A stretch of 64,000 nt of DNA from Geobacter sp. UBA698 (GTDB lineage Bacteria > Desulfobacterota > Desulfuromonadia > Geobacterales > Pseudopelobacteraceae). The number at the start of each line of letters is the position of its first letter. Position 1 is the first letter of the stretch. The DNA lies in NCBI GenBank assembly GCA_002298925.1, contig DBMM01000118.1, positions 1 to 64,000 of the forward strand, in the 5' to 3' direction. This document shows, in pieces, positions 48,496 to 57,868 of the stretch. A program made the translations under genes and the position numbers. The notes below the pieces were generated by a model. That model made no database searches, was not told the origin of the DNA, and saw only the letters and a program-made list of their open reading frames with translations.

Positions 48496-49569
48496 CTATT
48501 TCACGAACCTGACCCAGCCGAAGTCGTCCTCCAGCTGGCCGGTCTGGATGCCGGTCAGGGTGTCGTACAGTTTCTGTGTGATCCCGCCCACCTTGCCGCC
48601 AGTCAGCTGGAGGGTTTCGTTCTTGTAGCAAAGTTTGCCCACCGGGGTGATGACGGCGGCCGTGCCGCTGCCGAAGGCTTCGGTGACCTTGCCGCTTCTG
48701 ATGTCGGTCATCAGGTCGTTCACGTCGATCAATCGTTCTTCAACTTGACAGCCCAGGGTGGGAGCCAGCTTGATGACCGAGTCGCGGGTCACTCCGGACA
48801 GGATCGATCCGTTCAACGCAGCGGTGACAATTTTGTCGCCGTAAACGAAAAACATGTTCATGGCCCCGACTTCCTCAATGTAGCGCCGCTCGCGGCCGTC
48901 CAGCCAGAGTACCTGGTCGAAGCCCTTGTGCTTGGCTTCCAGCCCGGCTTTGAGCGAGCTGGCATAGTTGCCGCCGGTCTTGGCTTCGCCGGTGCCGCCC
49001 GGTACGGCACGCACATAGTGATCTTCCACCATGATGCTGACCGGGTTGAAGCCGGCGGCATAGTAGGGTCCCACCGGAGAAAGGATTACATAGAAGTAGT
49101 AGTGGTCGGCCGGCTTGACGCCCAGCACCGGATCCACGGCTATCATGGTCGGGCGGATATAGAGCGAAGTCCCGGGTGCGGTCGGAATCCACTCCTGCTC
49201 GAGGGCCACCAGCTGCTCGATACCCTTCAGGAACAGCTCCTCCGGTACCGGGGGCATGCAGAGGCGGTCGCCGGACTGGTTGAAGCGGCGTGCGTTCATC
49301 TCGGGGCGGAACAGGGCGACCCGTCCGTCAGCCCATTTGTATGCCTTGAGCCCTTCGAAGATCTCCTGGGCATAGTGAAATACCAGGCAGGCCGGATCCA
49401 GCACGAAAGGGGCGTAGGGTTCGATGCGGGCATCACACCAGCCCTGACCGGTTTTCCATTCAACCATCAGCATGCGGTCGGTGAAATGTTTACCAAATCC
49501 GAGTTGCGACGCGTCCGCGATCTTGGCCTTCATCTTTTCCGCTGGCAGCGGGATAATCTTGATATCCAT
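48496..49569 (-). CDS. ilvE: Branched-chain amino acid aminotransferase
   Basis: A 357-residue PLP enzyme of fold type IV (BCAT group II) for the last step of Val, Leu and Ile synthesis. YAQEIFEGLKAYK, FRPEMNARRFNQSGDR, GGTGEAKTGGNYASSL (PLP-Lys region), VLWLDGRERRYIEEVG and EAFGSGTAAVITPVG are diagnostic. ATG 49569 has GGGAGG about 10 bp upstream. Downstream genes on the strand are small Cys-rich proteins. Confidence 0.94.
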   Translation of the reverse strand: MDIKIIPLPAEKMKAKIADASQLGFGKHFTDRMLMVEWKTGQGWCDARIEPYAPFVLDPACLVFHYAQEIFEGLKAYKWADGRVALFRPEMNARRFNQSGDRLCMPPVPEELFLKGIEQLVALEQEWIPTAPGTSLYIRPTMIAVDPVLGVKPADHYYFYVILSPVGPYYAAGFNPVSIMVEDHYVRAVPGGTGEAKTGGNYASSLKAGLEAKHKGFDQVLWLDGRERRYIEEVGAMNMFFVYGDKIVTAALNGSILSGVTRDSVIKLAPTLGCQVEERLIDVNDLMTDIRSGKVTEAFGSGTAAVITPVGKLCYKNETLQLTGGKVGGITQKLYDTLTGIQTGQLEDDFGWVRFVK

Positions 49570-49649
49570 TGCAACGTGCCTCCCAAGGGTCAATAAAATA
49601 CATTTTTTGATATCATATCCGCCACCTTACGGCAAGACGAAAAACCTTA

Positions 49650-49686
49650 TTGACAAAACGCTGGCAGTCATGGTTTAGTGCCAGCG
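49650..49686 (+). promoter_or_regulatory. Possible pyc promoter overlapped by an 8-bp inverted repeat
   Basis: TTGACA at 49650-49655 and TTTAGT at 49674-49679 (18-bp spacing, with a TGG before the -10). CGCTGGCA (49659-49666) and TGCCAGCG (49679-49686) form a perfect 8-bp inverted repeat with a 12-bp gap that overlaps the spacer and the end of the -10, so it could be an operator. Confidence 0.4.
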
Positions 49687-49805
49687 CCGTAATCGCCGTA
49701 ACTATTTAAAATAACTTGAATTTTTTTAGTTTAGCTAAATATTTTCAGCGCTGTTGATTCTGTTTTTAAGAACATCAATGCCAACATAATCAGGAGGATT
49801 TTTTC

Positions 49806-52800
49806 ATGCAGAAACAGAAGTTCCGCAAAGTAATGGCTGCCAACCGCGGCGAAATCGCCATCCGCATCTTCCGCGCCTGTACCGAACTGGGTATCGGCAC
49901 GGTGGCCATCTATTCTGAAGAGGACAAGCTTTCTCTGCACCGTTACAAGGCTGATGAGGCCTACCAGATCGGCAAGGGCAAGGCGCCTATTGATGCTTAT
50001 CTGGGTATCGACGAGATCATCGCCCTGGCGCTGAAGTCTGATGTTGACGCCATTCACCCCGGCTACGGCTTTCTGGCCGAGAACGCCGACTTTGCCGAGA
50101 AATGCGAGGCCAACGGGATCACCTTCATCGGACCCACGGCCGAAATGCAGCGGGCTTTGGGGGACAAGGTGGCCGGACGCAAGGCCGCCATAGCCGCCGG
50201 CGTCAACGTGGTGCCCGGTACCGAAGAACCGATCGTGAAGGAAGAGGAAGCGCTCAAGTTCGCCAAGGAACATGGCTATCCGATCATCATCAAGGCCGCT
50301 GCCGGCGGCGGCGGACGCGGCATGCGCGTGGCCCACAACAAAAAAGAGCTGCTGGAGGGACTGGTGGCGGCCGGCAGCGAGGCCAAGGCCTCCTTCGGCA
50401 ACGCCGCCGTTTTTCTGGAGCGATATCTGGCCAACCCCAAACATATCGAGGTGCAGGTGCTGGGGGACAATTTCGGCAACCTGGTGCACTTCTTTGACCG
50501 GGATTGCTCGGTGCAGCGCCGCCACCAGAAGGTGGTCGAATTTGCCCCGTCGCTCTCGCTGAACCAGACCCAGCGCGAGGAACTCTGCACGGCGGCCCTC
50601 AAGATCGCCGGCCAGGTCAACTACCGCAACGCCGGAACGGTGGAGTTTCTGGTGGATCAGGAGGGTAACCACTATTTCATCGAGATGAATCCCCGCATCC
50701 AGGTGGAGCATACCGTCACCGAGATGATTACCGGCCGCAACCTGGTACAGGACCAGATTCTGGTGGCCTGCGGACACAAGCTGTCCGACCCGGAAATCGA
50801 CATTCCCAGCCAGAGCGCTATCGACATGCGCGGTTATGCCATCCAGTGCCGCATCACCACGGAAGATCCGGCCAATAACTTTGCCCCGGATTTCGGAACC
50901 CTGACCACCTACCGTTCGGCGGCCGGTTGTGGTGTCCGCCTCGATGCCGGCAACGCCTTTACCGGCGCCAAGATCACCCCTCACTACGACTCACTGCTGG
51001 TCAAGGTCGGTGCCTGGGGACTGACCTTCCAGGCCGCAGCCAATATCATGCATCGCGCCCTGCAGGAATTCCGGGTGCGCGGCGTCAAGACCAACATCGG
51101 TTTTCTGGAGAACGTGGTCACCCATCCGGTCTTCATCAAGGGGCATTGCGACACTTCATTCATCGACAAGCACCCGGAACTGCTCCACTTCCGCGAGAAG
51201 AAAGACCGCGCCAGCAAGGTGCTCAACTTCCTGGGCGAAGTGATCGTCAACGGCTCGCCCGGCATAGTCAAGCCGCTCAAATCGGCCGACCTGATCGCGG
51301 CCCGCGTACCGGAGATCGACTACACCAAGCCCCGTCCTTCCGGCAGCCGCGACCTGTTCATGCAGCTGGGGGCCGAAGGGCTCAGCAAGTGGATTCTGGA
51401 CCAGAAGAAGCTGCTCCTGACCGATACCACCATGCGCGATGCCCACCAGTCCAACCTGGCCACCCGCGTACGCAGCTATGACCTGCTCAAGATCGCCGAG
51501 CCGACCTCCTTCCTGGGGGCGGACCTCTTCTCGCTGGAGTGCTGGGGGGGCGCCACCTTCGATGTCTCCATGCGCTTTCTGAAAGAGGATCCCTGGCAGC
51601 GCCTGCACAAGCTTTCCGAGGCGATCCCCAATATCCTGTTCCAGATGCTGCTGCGCGGTTCCAACGCCGTGGGCTACACCAACTATCCGGACAATGTGGT
51701 GGAAAAATTCGTGGAGGAGGCCGCCAATTCCGGCGTCGATATCTTCCGCGTGTTCGACTCCCTCAACTGGACGGTCGGCATGAAGGTCGCCATGGAGGCG
51801 GTCCGCAAGTCGGGCAAGATCTGCGAGGCGGCCATCTGTTACACCGGCGACATCACCGATCCCCGGCGGGACAAGTACCCGCTGGAGTATTACGTCAACA
51901 TGGCCAAGGAACTGGAAAGGATGGGCGCCCATATCCTGGCCATCAAGGATATGGCCGGTCTGCTTAAGCCGCTGGCGGCCTACAAACTGGTCAAGGCGCT
52001 CAAGGAGAATATCGGCATACCGGTTCATCTGCACACCCATGACACCTCATCCAACGGCAGCGCCATGCTGCTCAAGGCGGCCGAGGCCGGGGTGGATATC
52101 GTCGATGCGGCCCTGTCGTCCCTGTCCGGTCTGACGGCCCAGCCCAACCTGAATGCCCTGGTGGCGGCCCTGGAAGGGAGCGAGCGCGATCCGCTGGTCA
52201 ACGCCCGGGGGCTGCAGAAGCTGGCCAACTACTGGGAGACGGTACGCGACTACTACGCCCCCTTCGAGTCCGGTCTGAAGAGCGGCACGGCCGAAGTCTA
52301 CCACCACGAGATCCCCGGCGGCCAGTACTCCAACTACAAGCCGCAGGTGGCCGGTCTCGGGCTGATCGAGCGCTGGGACGAATGCAAGGAGATGTACCAC
52401 AAGGTCAACATGCTCTTCGGCGACATCGTCAAGGTCACTCCGTCATCCAAGGTGGTGGGGGACATGGCCATGTTCCTGGTCAAGAACAACCTGGAGCCTG
52501 AGGATGTCTTCACCAGCAAGGAGGAACTGGCTTTCCCCGAATCGGTGGTCGGCATGTTCAAGGGGATGCTGGGCCAGCCCTATCAGGGGTGGCCGGAAGA
52601 GCTGCAGCGGATCATACTCAAGGGAGAGCAGCCCATCACCTGTCGCCCCGGTGAACTGCTGGAGCCGGTGGACTTTGTCGAGGAACAGCTCAAGCTGGAG
52701 GAAAAGGTCGGGCACAAGGTTGACGAAAAGGCGCTCATCTCCCACATCCTCTATCCGCACGTATATCCCGAGTTCGACCGGCATCGTCAGGAATTCTCCG

Positions 52801-53252
52801 ATACCTCGGTCATACCGACCCCGATCTTCTTCTACGGCCTGGAGCCGGGGCAGGAGACCTCCATCGATATCGAGCCGGGCAAGACCCTGATCATCAAGCT
52901 CAATGCCATCGGTCGTGTCCAGAAAGACGGAACCCGCGCCGTCTACTTCGAGCTGAACGGAAACAACCGCTCGGTGGTGATCCGCGACCAGTCGGTACAG
53001 ACCGATGAAAAGGTCAGTGAGAAGGCAGACAAGGCTAACGCCAACCATATCGGCGCCCCCATGCCGGGCAAAGTGCTCAAGGTCAATGTCAAGCCGGGTG
53101 ACGAGGTCCATAGCGGTGACGTGCTGATGGTGACCGAAGCCATGAAGATGGAGACCAACATCAAGGCCAAGGCTGACGGCAAGGTGGCTGATGTGAAGTT
53201 TAAAGAGGGTGATAAGGTGGAGAAAGAAGACCTGGTCATCGTGATGGGCTAG
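49806..53252 (+). CDS. pyc: Pyruvate carboxylase, single-chain
   Basis: The enzyme has 1148 residues. Biotin carboxylase (1-455; ANRGEIAIRIFRA, AAAGGGGRGMRV, EMNPRIQVEHTVTE), carboxyltransferase (about 535-830; DTTMRDAHQSNLATRVR, GGATFDVSMRFLKEDPW, KDMAGLLKP), a PC tetramerisation part, and a biotinyl domain with the acceptor Lys 1114 in EAMKMETNI. It makes oxaloacetate from pyruvate, the anaplerotic entry to the TCA cycle that acetate-using Geobacter relatives need for gluconeogenesis and growth. AGGAGG lies 9 bp before ATG 49806. Confidence 0.97.
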   Translation: MQKQKFRKVMAANRGEIAIRIFRACTELGIGTVAIYSEEDKLSLHRYKADEAYQIGKGKAPIDAYLGIDEIIALALKSDVDAIHPGYGFLAENADFAEKCEANGITFIGPTAEMQRALGDKVAGRKAAIAAGVNVVPGTEEPIVKEEEALKFAKEHGYPIIIKAAAGGGGRGMRVAHNKKELLEGLVAAGSEAKASFGNAAVFLERYLANPKHIEVQVLGDNFGNLVHFFDRDCSVQRRHQKVVEFAPSLSLNQTQREELCTAALKIAGQVNYRNAGTVEFLVDQEGNHYFIEMNPRIQVEHTVTEMITGRNLVQDQILVACGHKLSDPEIDIPSQSAIDMRGYAIQCRITTEDPANNFAPDFGTLTTYRSAAGCGVRLDAGNAFTGAKITPHYDSLLVKVGAWGLTFQAAANIMHRALQEFRVRGVKTNIGFLENVVTHPVFIKGHCDTSFIDKHPELLHFREKKDRASKVLNFLGEVIVNGSPGIVKPLKSADLIAARVPEIDYTKPRPSGSRDLFMQLGAEGLSKWILDQKKLLLTDTTMRDAHQSNLATRVRSYDLLKIAEPTSFLGADLFSLECWGGATFDVSMRFLKEDPWQRLHKLSEAIPNILFQMLLRGSNAVGYTNYPDNVVEKFVEEAANSGVDIFRVFDSLNWTVGMKVAMEAVRKSGKICEAAICYTGDITDPRRDKYPLEYYVNMAKELERMGAHILAIKDMAGLLKPLAAYKLVKALKENIGIPVHLHTHDTSSNGSAMLLKAAEAGVDIVDAALSSLSGLTAQPNLNALVAALEGSERDPLVNARGLQKLANYWETVRDYYAPFESGLKSGTAEVYHHEIPGGQYSNYKPQVAGLGLIERWDECKEMYHKVNMLFGDIVKVTPSSKVVGDMAMFLVKNNLEPEDVFTSKEELAFPESVVGMFKGMLGQPYQGWPEELQRIILKGEQPITCRPGELLEPVDFVEEQLKLEEKVGHKVDEKALISHILYPHVYPEFDRHRQEFSDTSVIPTPIFFYGLEPGQETSIDIEPGKTLIIKLNAIGRVQKDGTRAVYFELNGNNRSVVIRDQSVQTDEKVSEKADKANANHIGAPMPGKVLKVNVKPGDEVHSGDVLMVTEAMKMETNIKAKADGKVADVKFKEGDKVEKEDLVIVMG

Positions 53253-53351
53253 GGCTTCGCCAGAGGCCCAACCGCGACGGTGCTTTCTCCTGCGCTGTGC
53301 CCTGTATCGGGAGTCTTCGGCTTGGCTCCTTAAGGCAATGTTGATAAATCA

Positions 53352-53386
53352 AAAACGCCCCGTTTCGTAAATCCGAAGCGGGGCGT
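53352..53386. terminator. Bidirectional terminator between pyc and the 53425 gene
   Basis: A perfect 13-bp stem except one pair (53355-53367 with 53374-53386; core CGCCCCG/CGGGGCG). On the minus strand TTTTTGATTTA follows. It stops the leftward 53425 gene and could stop pyc from the other side. Confidence 0.85.
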
Positions 53387-53424
53387 TGCTGATTGTACCA
53401 GCGGATTTTTGTTGATTGATACTG

Positions 53425-54279
53425 TCACCTTCCCGGTGGGGGCGGGGCGAAACCACCGTTGTCCCACAGGCGGTTGGCCGTGGGGCGCGGGGGCTGTTTG
53501 CATGCAACTACGCCCAGTCCGCAGAGGGTGCGCCGCCATTCGTACTTGAAGTGGATGGTTTCCGATGGTCTGCTTTCCGGTTCAAATGCCACGGTCTCCA
53601 CGGGAGAATACTCTTCATGGCCATAGCCGGTACCGGCGCTGTCCAGGCTCTGTTCGGCCTTGGCAGCTTTCCTTTTCATCTCAGCGGCCGGAGCCGGAGC
53701 GGCCGGCGATGGAGCAGATTCGGCCCGGTCCGCCATACCGGCGCTTTTGCCGGCATGATCACGCTGCCAGGTTGGCACCGACTGGGACTGCATCATGGGT
53801 TGCGGCTGGTAGCGCTGAACCTCCGGATATGCTGCCACCGTGATCACTCCCATGGCGCTTTCGTCACCGAAGGCGGCGGCATAGGAATCGGGCACATCGG
53901 TGAAATAGAAGCGGTTGATGCGGTCCTGGCCGGTGCGCCAGCCTGAAAACTCGCCTGTAGCGTAGGGATCAAGGATGTACATCCGTTCGTTGTTTTTCAG
54001 CCAGGACTTTTCACCGGAGATGATGTTGCGTCCATCCACCGCGATCACCAGACCCACCCTGCGGTTCAACCTGTTGCGCACCTCGATGCGATACTGCTCC
54101 CCCTTGACCGCCTCGGCATAGACCTTTTTCAGGCTGTGGCGCATCTTGACCGGATAGGTCGGCAGGGTGCGCCCGTCATCGGTAACGAGGCGCACCTCGA
54201 CGGCATCCCCCACGCTGGCTGCCCAAACATTCAGCGCACACAAGACAATTGCCAGAATTACTGCTGCTACGGTTTTCAT
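53425..54279 (-). CDS. Exported protein of unknown function
   Basis: A 284-residue protein with a signal peptide (first 20 residues, ending in NVWAA). The conserved part is about 25-155: a beta-rich domain with YPVKMRHSLKKVYAEAVKGE, RVGLVIAVDGRNIISG, YILDPYATGEFSGWRTGQD and FGDESAMGVITVAAY. After that the chain is low-complexity (Gln/Ser/Pro/Ala). I do not know a named family. A bidirectional terminator follows. No partner gene is close. Confidence 0.72.
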   Translation of the reverse strand: MKTVAAVILAIVLCALNVWAASVGDAVEVRLVTDDGRTLPTYPVKMRHSLKKVYAEAVKGEQYRIEVRNRLNRRVGLVIAVDGRNIISGEKSWLKNNERMYILDPYATGEFSGWRTGQDRINRFYFTDVPDSYAAAFGDESAMGVITVAAYPEVQRYQPQPMMQSQSVPTWQRDHAGKSAGMADRAESAPSPAAPAPAAEMKRKAAKAEQSLDSAGTGYGHEEYSPVETVAFEPESRPSETIHFKYEWRRTLCGLGVVACKQPPRPTANRLWDNGGFAPPPPGR

Positions 54280-54471
54280 GATCTCTCCCTCCCTGGAAAT
54301 AATCTGTCTCTGTTTCCTTTGACATTCGCAGGGGGAGAAAAGTTCCCGAAAAATGATTAGGAGCTGTTTTTTTTGGGGGGGCTATTCGGGTTCTATAGTG
54401 GAAAAGGTGTTAGCTTGAGTACAAGTTGTTAAGAGAATGTTGTGTGGAATTTCATCTCCCGACGACGTCGA

Positions 54472-54486
54472 AGTGATTCAATCACT
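54472..54486. promoter_or_regulatory. Perfect short palindrome, operator-like
   Basis: AGTGATT-C-AATCACT, 7-bp arms around a single base, extended on both sides by CG/CG with one mismatch. It lies about 190 bp upstream of the 53425 gene start, in a stretch without genes. A regulator is not identifiable. Confidence 0.4.
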
Positions 54487-54515
54487 CCGAAGGAGCCTAA
54501 CAAACGGCATTTGAA

Positions 54516-54645
54516 CCGCCGAAAACGCGGATGAACGCAGATAACAACCAAGCTTTATTTAAAAAAACAAATCAACCTTTTTGGTTAAACCAAGTTTTCC
54601 CCAACTCTTTGATTTCTCTGCGTGAATCGGCGTTCACTTCGGCTT
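54516..54645. repeat. Imperfect inverted repeat of the genomic-repeat type
   Basis: A GCGGATGAACGCAGATAA-like arm (about 54527-54545) is mirrored imperfectly by the segment about 54610-54632 (TTTCTCTGCGTGAATCG). AT-rich sequence lies between. This kind of short dispersed element recurs in Geobacter-like genomes. The whole gap 54280-54901 carries no gene. Confidence 0.5.
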
Positions 54646-54656
54646 TGCTCAGTGTC

Positions 54657-54744
54657 TCAAGCGGGACGCTGTTATCTATTTATTTCAAGCGGGACGTTGT
54701 TATCTATTTATTGAATGAATTAGAAAAATAAATAACAGCGTCCC
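54657..54744. repeat. 28-bp direct repeats plus inverted copy
   Basis: Two tandem 28-bp units (54657-54684 and 54685-54712; one base different) are followed by an inverted copy of their inner 18 bp (54727-54744), allowing a stem with either unit. Two copies of TTCAAGCCTTACC follow at 54745-54757 and about 54762-54774. Confidence 0.8.
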
Positions 54745-54901
54745 TTCAAGCCTTACCTTACTTCAAGCCTTACCCCTTACCTACCACAGCGGTGCGTCAA
54801 AGTGCAACCGCTTTCAGGCTTCCCGCCAGGGGCCGGTCCGGCCTCGCAGAAAAAATGCCGGCCGGAGTGTGGTTTGTGGAAAGTTTGATGGAATTTAACG
54901 T

Positions 54902-55353
54902 ATGGAATGCGCAGTCACGGTCTGCTGCCACAGCCAGCGGGGAAACGTCACCATGAAAGAAGGACTGCTGTCCGAAATACTGGAAATGGAGCGTGACATC
55001 CGCCAGCAGATCTCCGCACTGGAACAGCAGCTGTAGGCAGCGCTTGACTCCCTCCGGCTGCAACTGGAGCATGAGCTGCAGCAGGAGCAGGCGCGCTGTG
55101 ACGCCGAGTGTAACCGTTCGGTCGAAGAGGCAAAGCAGCGGCCCACCGGTAAGCGGACGCCCTGCTGGCCAAAGCTGCTGCCTATGCAGCCTGGATCGAC
55201 TACCTCACTGATCCGGACCTGGACTCGATCGTCTCTCGTTATCTTGAAACCCTGTGCCCGGAGGATGGCCATGATTGCCACCGGCCCCAAGGAGCGGCTC
55301 CACGATGTACTGGAGGACAGGGTGCAGAGTGTCATGGGGCTGCGCTACCGTGA
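54902..55353 (+). pseudogene. Decayed coiled-coil protein gene
   Basis: The frame from ATG 54902 (or ATG 54953) encodes a Glu/Gln/Leu-rich coiled coil (EGLLSEILEMERDIRQQI), hits TAG at 55034-55036, then continues as AALDSLRLQLEHELQQEQAR. Near 55137-55153 the protein-like reading moves to another frame (ADALLAKAAAYAAWIDYLT, then DPDLDSIVSRYLETL) and ends at TGA 55351. One nonsense change and one frameshift thus break a gene of about 140 codons. The helix pattern recalls stator subunits of rotary ATPases, but that is only a resemblance. Confidence 0.55.
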
Positions 55354-55468
55354 GGTGAGTGTGCGGGAATCTTTGGTGAGGCGGGTCGACGAGCGGGAGA
55401 GGGAATCCTCCTTCGGCCTCAAGCGAATCAGGGAGTACGCCCGCCAGGGGGGCAATTCAACAGAATGA
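55271..55468 (+). CDS. Small hypothetical protein, possibly a remnant
   Basis: The product has 65 residues. ATG 55271 has GGAGG 6 bp before it. The product is Arg/Glu-rich (GPKERLHDVLEDRVQ; RESLVRRVDERERES), helical and soluble, without recognised motifs. It overlaps the end of the decayed gene before it, as if once part of the same operon. No genes follow on this strand. Confidence 0.4.
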   Translation: MIATGPKERLHDVLEDRVQSVMGLRYREVSVRESLVRRVDERERESSFGLKRIREYARQGGNSTE

Positions 55469-55699
55469 AAGCAGATCTCACACCAGGGCAATAAAAAAAG
55501 GGAGCCTTTGAAGAAGCTGCCCATGATGGTTCTCTATCCAGTCCAGTTTTAATGCTGCTATGAAACAACCCATGAGGGTGTCAAGTGGTTGCGCCTTTTC
55601 AGGCGCGTGCCTAAGAATGTCCGCCACCCGTTGCTTCAGAGTCATTCCATCAGCTTATGCCATCATTGCGGCGTGGGCATGGATGGAGGCTGAACCTTG
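55469..55699. other. Non-coding stretch
   Basis: No gene is seen. GCGCCT-TTTC-AGGCGC at 55591-55606 is a perfect 6-bp hairpin without a T-run. It lies just beyond the end of the leftward signalling operon. Confidence 0.4.
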
Positions 55700-57868
55700 T
55701 CAAGTGTCTTTTTCACAGTCTGCTTTCCTCTCCCAGCTCATGAATTTTTTCCCCTCCAGTAGCATACGGGTGGTGGCCTCTTCAGGTGACGGTCGGCTGA
55801 ACAGGTATCCCTGCATTTCATAACAGCCATGGGCGCGGAGGAAGTCGAGTTGTTCCAGGGTTTCCACCCCTTCGGCTATGATCTTCAATTTCAGGCTGCG
55901 CGCCATGGCGATGATAGCCGTAATGATCGCGGCATTGTCTGCGTCGTCAATAACATCGGAGACAAAGGACTGGTCTATTTTCAGGGTATCGAGTGAGAAC
56001 CGCTTCAGGTAGCTCAGCGAGGAGTAGCCGGTGCCGAAGTCGTCGACCGACAGGGAAAGTCCCATCTCTTTCAAGTCGTTGAGCGTCGCAATGGTTTCCT
56101 CGGCATTACGCATGAGCACCCCTTCAGTGACCTCCAGTTCGAGGTATTGAGGGTTAATACCCGTCTCGGCGATGATCTTGCGGATCGTTTCCGGGAGATT
56201 CTTCTGCGAAAAATGCTGCCCGGACAGATTGACCGCGACACGAACCGGCGGCAGGCCGGCATCCTCCCACATCTTCAACTGTTTACAGGCAGTGGCAATT
56301 ACCCAGTCATCGATGCGGATGATAAGACCGGTTTCTTCCGCCAGGGGGATGAAGGTTGAGGGTGCGACCATGCCCAGTTCCGGGTTCTGCCAGCGGATCA
56401 GGGCCTCAAAGCCGATGATCGTGCCACTCTGGATATTAACTTGGGGCTGGTAGTAGAGCATGAATTCTTCCCGCTCCAAGGCCTTGCGCAGTTGGGTTTC
56501 CAGCATCAGACGCTCAAAGGCGGTAGCATTCATCGACTCGGCGTAATACTGGAAATTGTTTCTTCCCAGGTCCTTGGCGTGATACATGGCCGTATCGGCA
56601 TTCTTGATCAGGGTGACAATATCCTTACCGTCGTTGGGGTAGACGCTGATACCGATACTTGCCGTCACGAACACTTCATGCCCGTCAAGCTCGAATGGGT
56701 GGGCAGTCTTTTCGATTATGCGCAGCGCCACTTTTGCCGCATCCTGGGAGTGGCACATGTCATCCAGGAGGATTGTGAACTCGTCGCCACCGAGCCGGGC
56801 GATCGAGCCGAGTGTTTGAGTCGGGTCTTCCCTGGTAACGTGGTCATGTTTCCGTATGCACTGTGTCAGTCGCTCGGCGATGCCCTGCAAAAGTTTATCG
56901 CCAGTGGTGTGCCCCAAGGTGTCGTTTATCCTCTTGAAACGGTCCAGGTCCAGGAAAAGGGTTGCTACCTTCCGATTGTGACGCTCTGCATAAGCGATGG
57001 CGTGCTGCAGGTTTTCCTTGAACAGGACACCGTTGGGGAGGCCGGTGAGATTGTCGTAATAGGCCAGATATCTGATCTGTTGCTCAGTATTTCTCCGCTC
57101 GGTAATGTCCTGCACGGTCCCGGTCATCTTCACCGGCCTGCCGTCATTGTCAGAAAAGATCTGCGCCTCGGTATGGACGTATCGCTCCGTACCGTTGGGT
57201 AACAGAATCAGGTGGTCAATGCTGTACGGCTTGTTATTCCGTAATGCCTCTTCCAGTTGTGAACTCACGAACTCCTTGTCCAAGGGGTGCACGGAGTTGA
57301 GAAAGGCGTGGTAGCTACCTTCTAATCCAACCGGATCGATGTTGAAGATCTGGCAAGCTTCTTCTGACCAATGCAGTTCGTCATTTTCGATATCCCACTC
57401 CCAGCTCCCCATGCGGGCAATCTGCAGGGCGTAGCTTAAACGGGCCTGACTTTTACTGAGTTCCTGAAGAGCCTGTCCGGCGCGGAGCAGATAACGCACG
57501 CGGTGTCCAAGAATCAGCCAGTTGACCGGTTTGGTGATGAAATCAGTGGCGCCTATCTCGAATGCCTGCTTTATGGAGTCAACGTCGTCAAGTCCGGTCA
57601 TCATCAGTATTGGCGTGTTTTTACCGTCGGGATGCCTGCGGATTTGCTTGCAGACCGTGAATCCGTTCGTCCCGGGCATCATCACGTCGAGCAGGATGAT
57701 ATCAGGTTTGACCTGCTCAAAGGCGGATAGTGCCTGTGCGCCGTCAGCAATGTCTGTAACGATGAATCCTGCCTGTTCCAGGGTCTCCCGGGCCAGGATT
57801 CGAACTGTCAAATCGTCGTCAACGATCAGCGCCATCCCACTGGTTTTTGGCGTGATTTCTTTGTTCAT
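55700..57868 (-). CDS. Receiver-PAS-GGDEF-EAL c-di-GMP signalling protein
   Basis: A 722-residue cytoplasmic response regulator. The receiver domain (12-130) has phospho-acceptor Asp 61 in [16 protein letters not shown] module (about 145-258), then GGDEF (265-435) with an intact GGDEF at 360-364 but no RxxD inhibitory site, then EAL (455-705) with FEALIRW (EAL 488-490), [16 protein letters not shown] and AEGVET, all as in active enzymes. It could make or break c-di-GMP. It overlaps the hybrid kinase gene by 4 bp (ATGA), so that kinase is the expected phosphate source. Last gene of the operon. Confidence 0.95.
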   Translation of the reverse strand: MNKEITPKTSGMALIVDDDLTVRILARETLEQAGFIVTDIADGAQALSAFEQVKPDIILLDVMMPGTNGFTVCKQIRRHPDGKNTPILMMTGLDDVDSIKQAFEIGATDFITKPVNWLILGHRVRYLLRAGQALQELSKSQARLSYALQIARMGSWEWDIENDELHWSEEACQIFNIDPVGLEGSYHAFLNSVHPLDKEFVSSQLEEALRNNKPYSIDHLILLPNGTERYVHTEAQIFSDNDGRPVKMTGTVQDITERRNTEQQIRYLAYYDNLTGLPNGVLFKENLQHAIAYAERHNRKVATLFLDLDRFKRINDTLGHTTGDKLLQGIAERLTQCIRKHDHVTREDPTQTLGSIARLGGDEFTILLDDMCHSQDAAKVALRIIEKTAHPFELDGHEVFVTASIGISVYPNDGKDIVTLIKNADTAMYHAKDLGRNNFQYYAESMNATAFERLMLETQLRKALEREEFMLYYQPQVNIQSGTIIGFEALIRWQNPELGMVAPSTFIPLAEETGLIIRIDDWVIATACKQLKMWEDAGLPPVRVAVNLSGQHFSQKNLPETIRKIIAETGINPQYLELEVTEGVLMRNAEETIATLNDLKEMGLSLSVDDFGTGYSSLSYLKRFSLDTLKIDQSFVSDVIDDADNAAIITAIIAMARSLKLKIIAEGVETLEQLDFLRAHGCYEMQGYLFSRPSPEEATTRMLLEGKKFMSWERKADCEKDT

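Noticed and set aside
53425..54279. The exported 53425 protein as a secretin or pilin partner
   Set aside because: No pilin motif, secretin domain or neighbouring secretion genes are visible.
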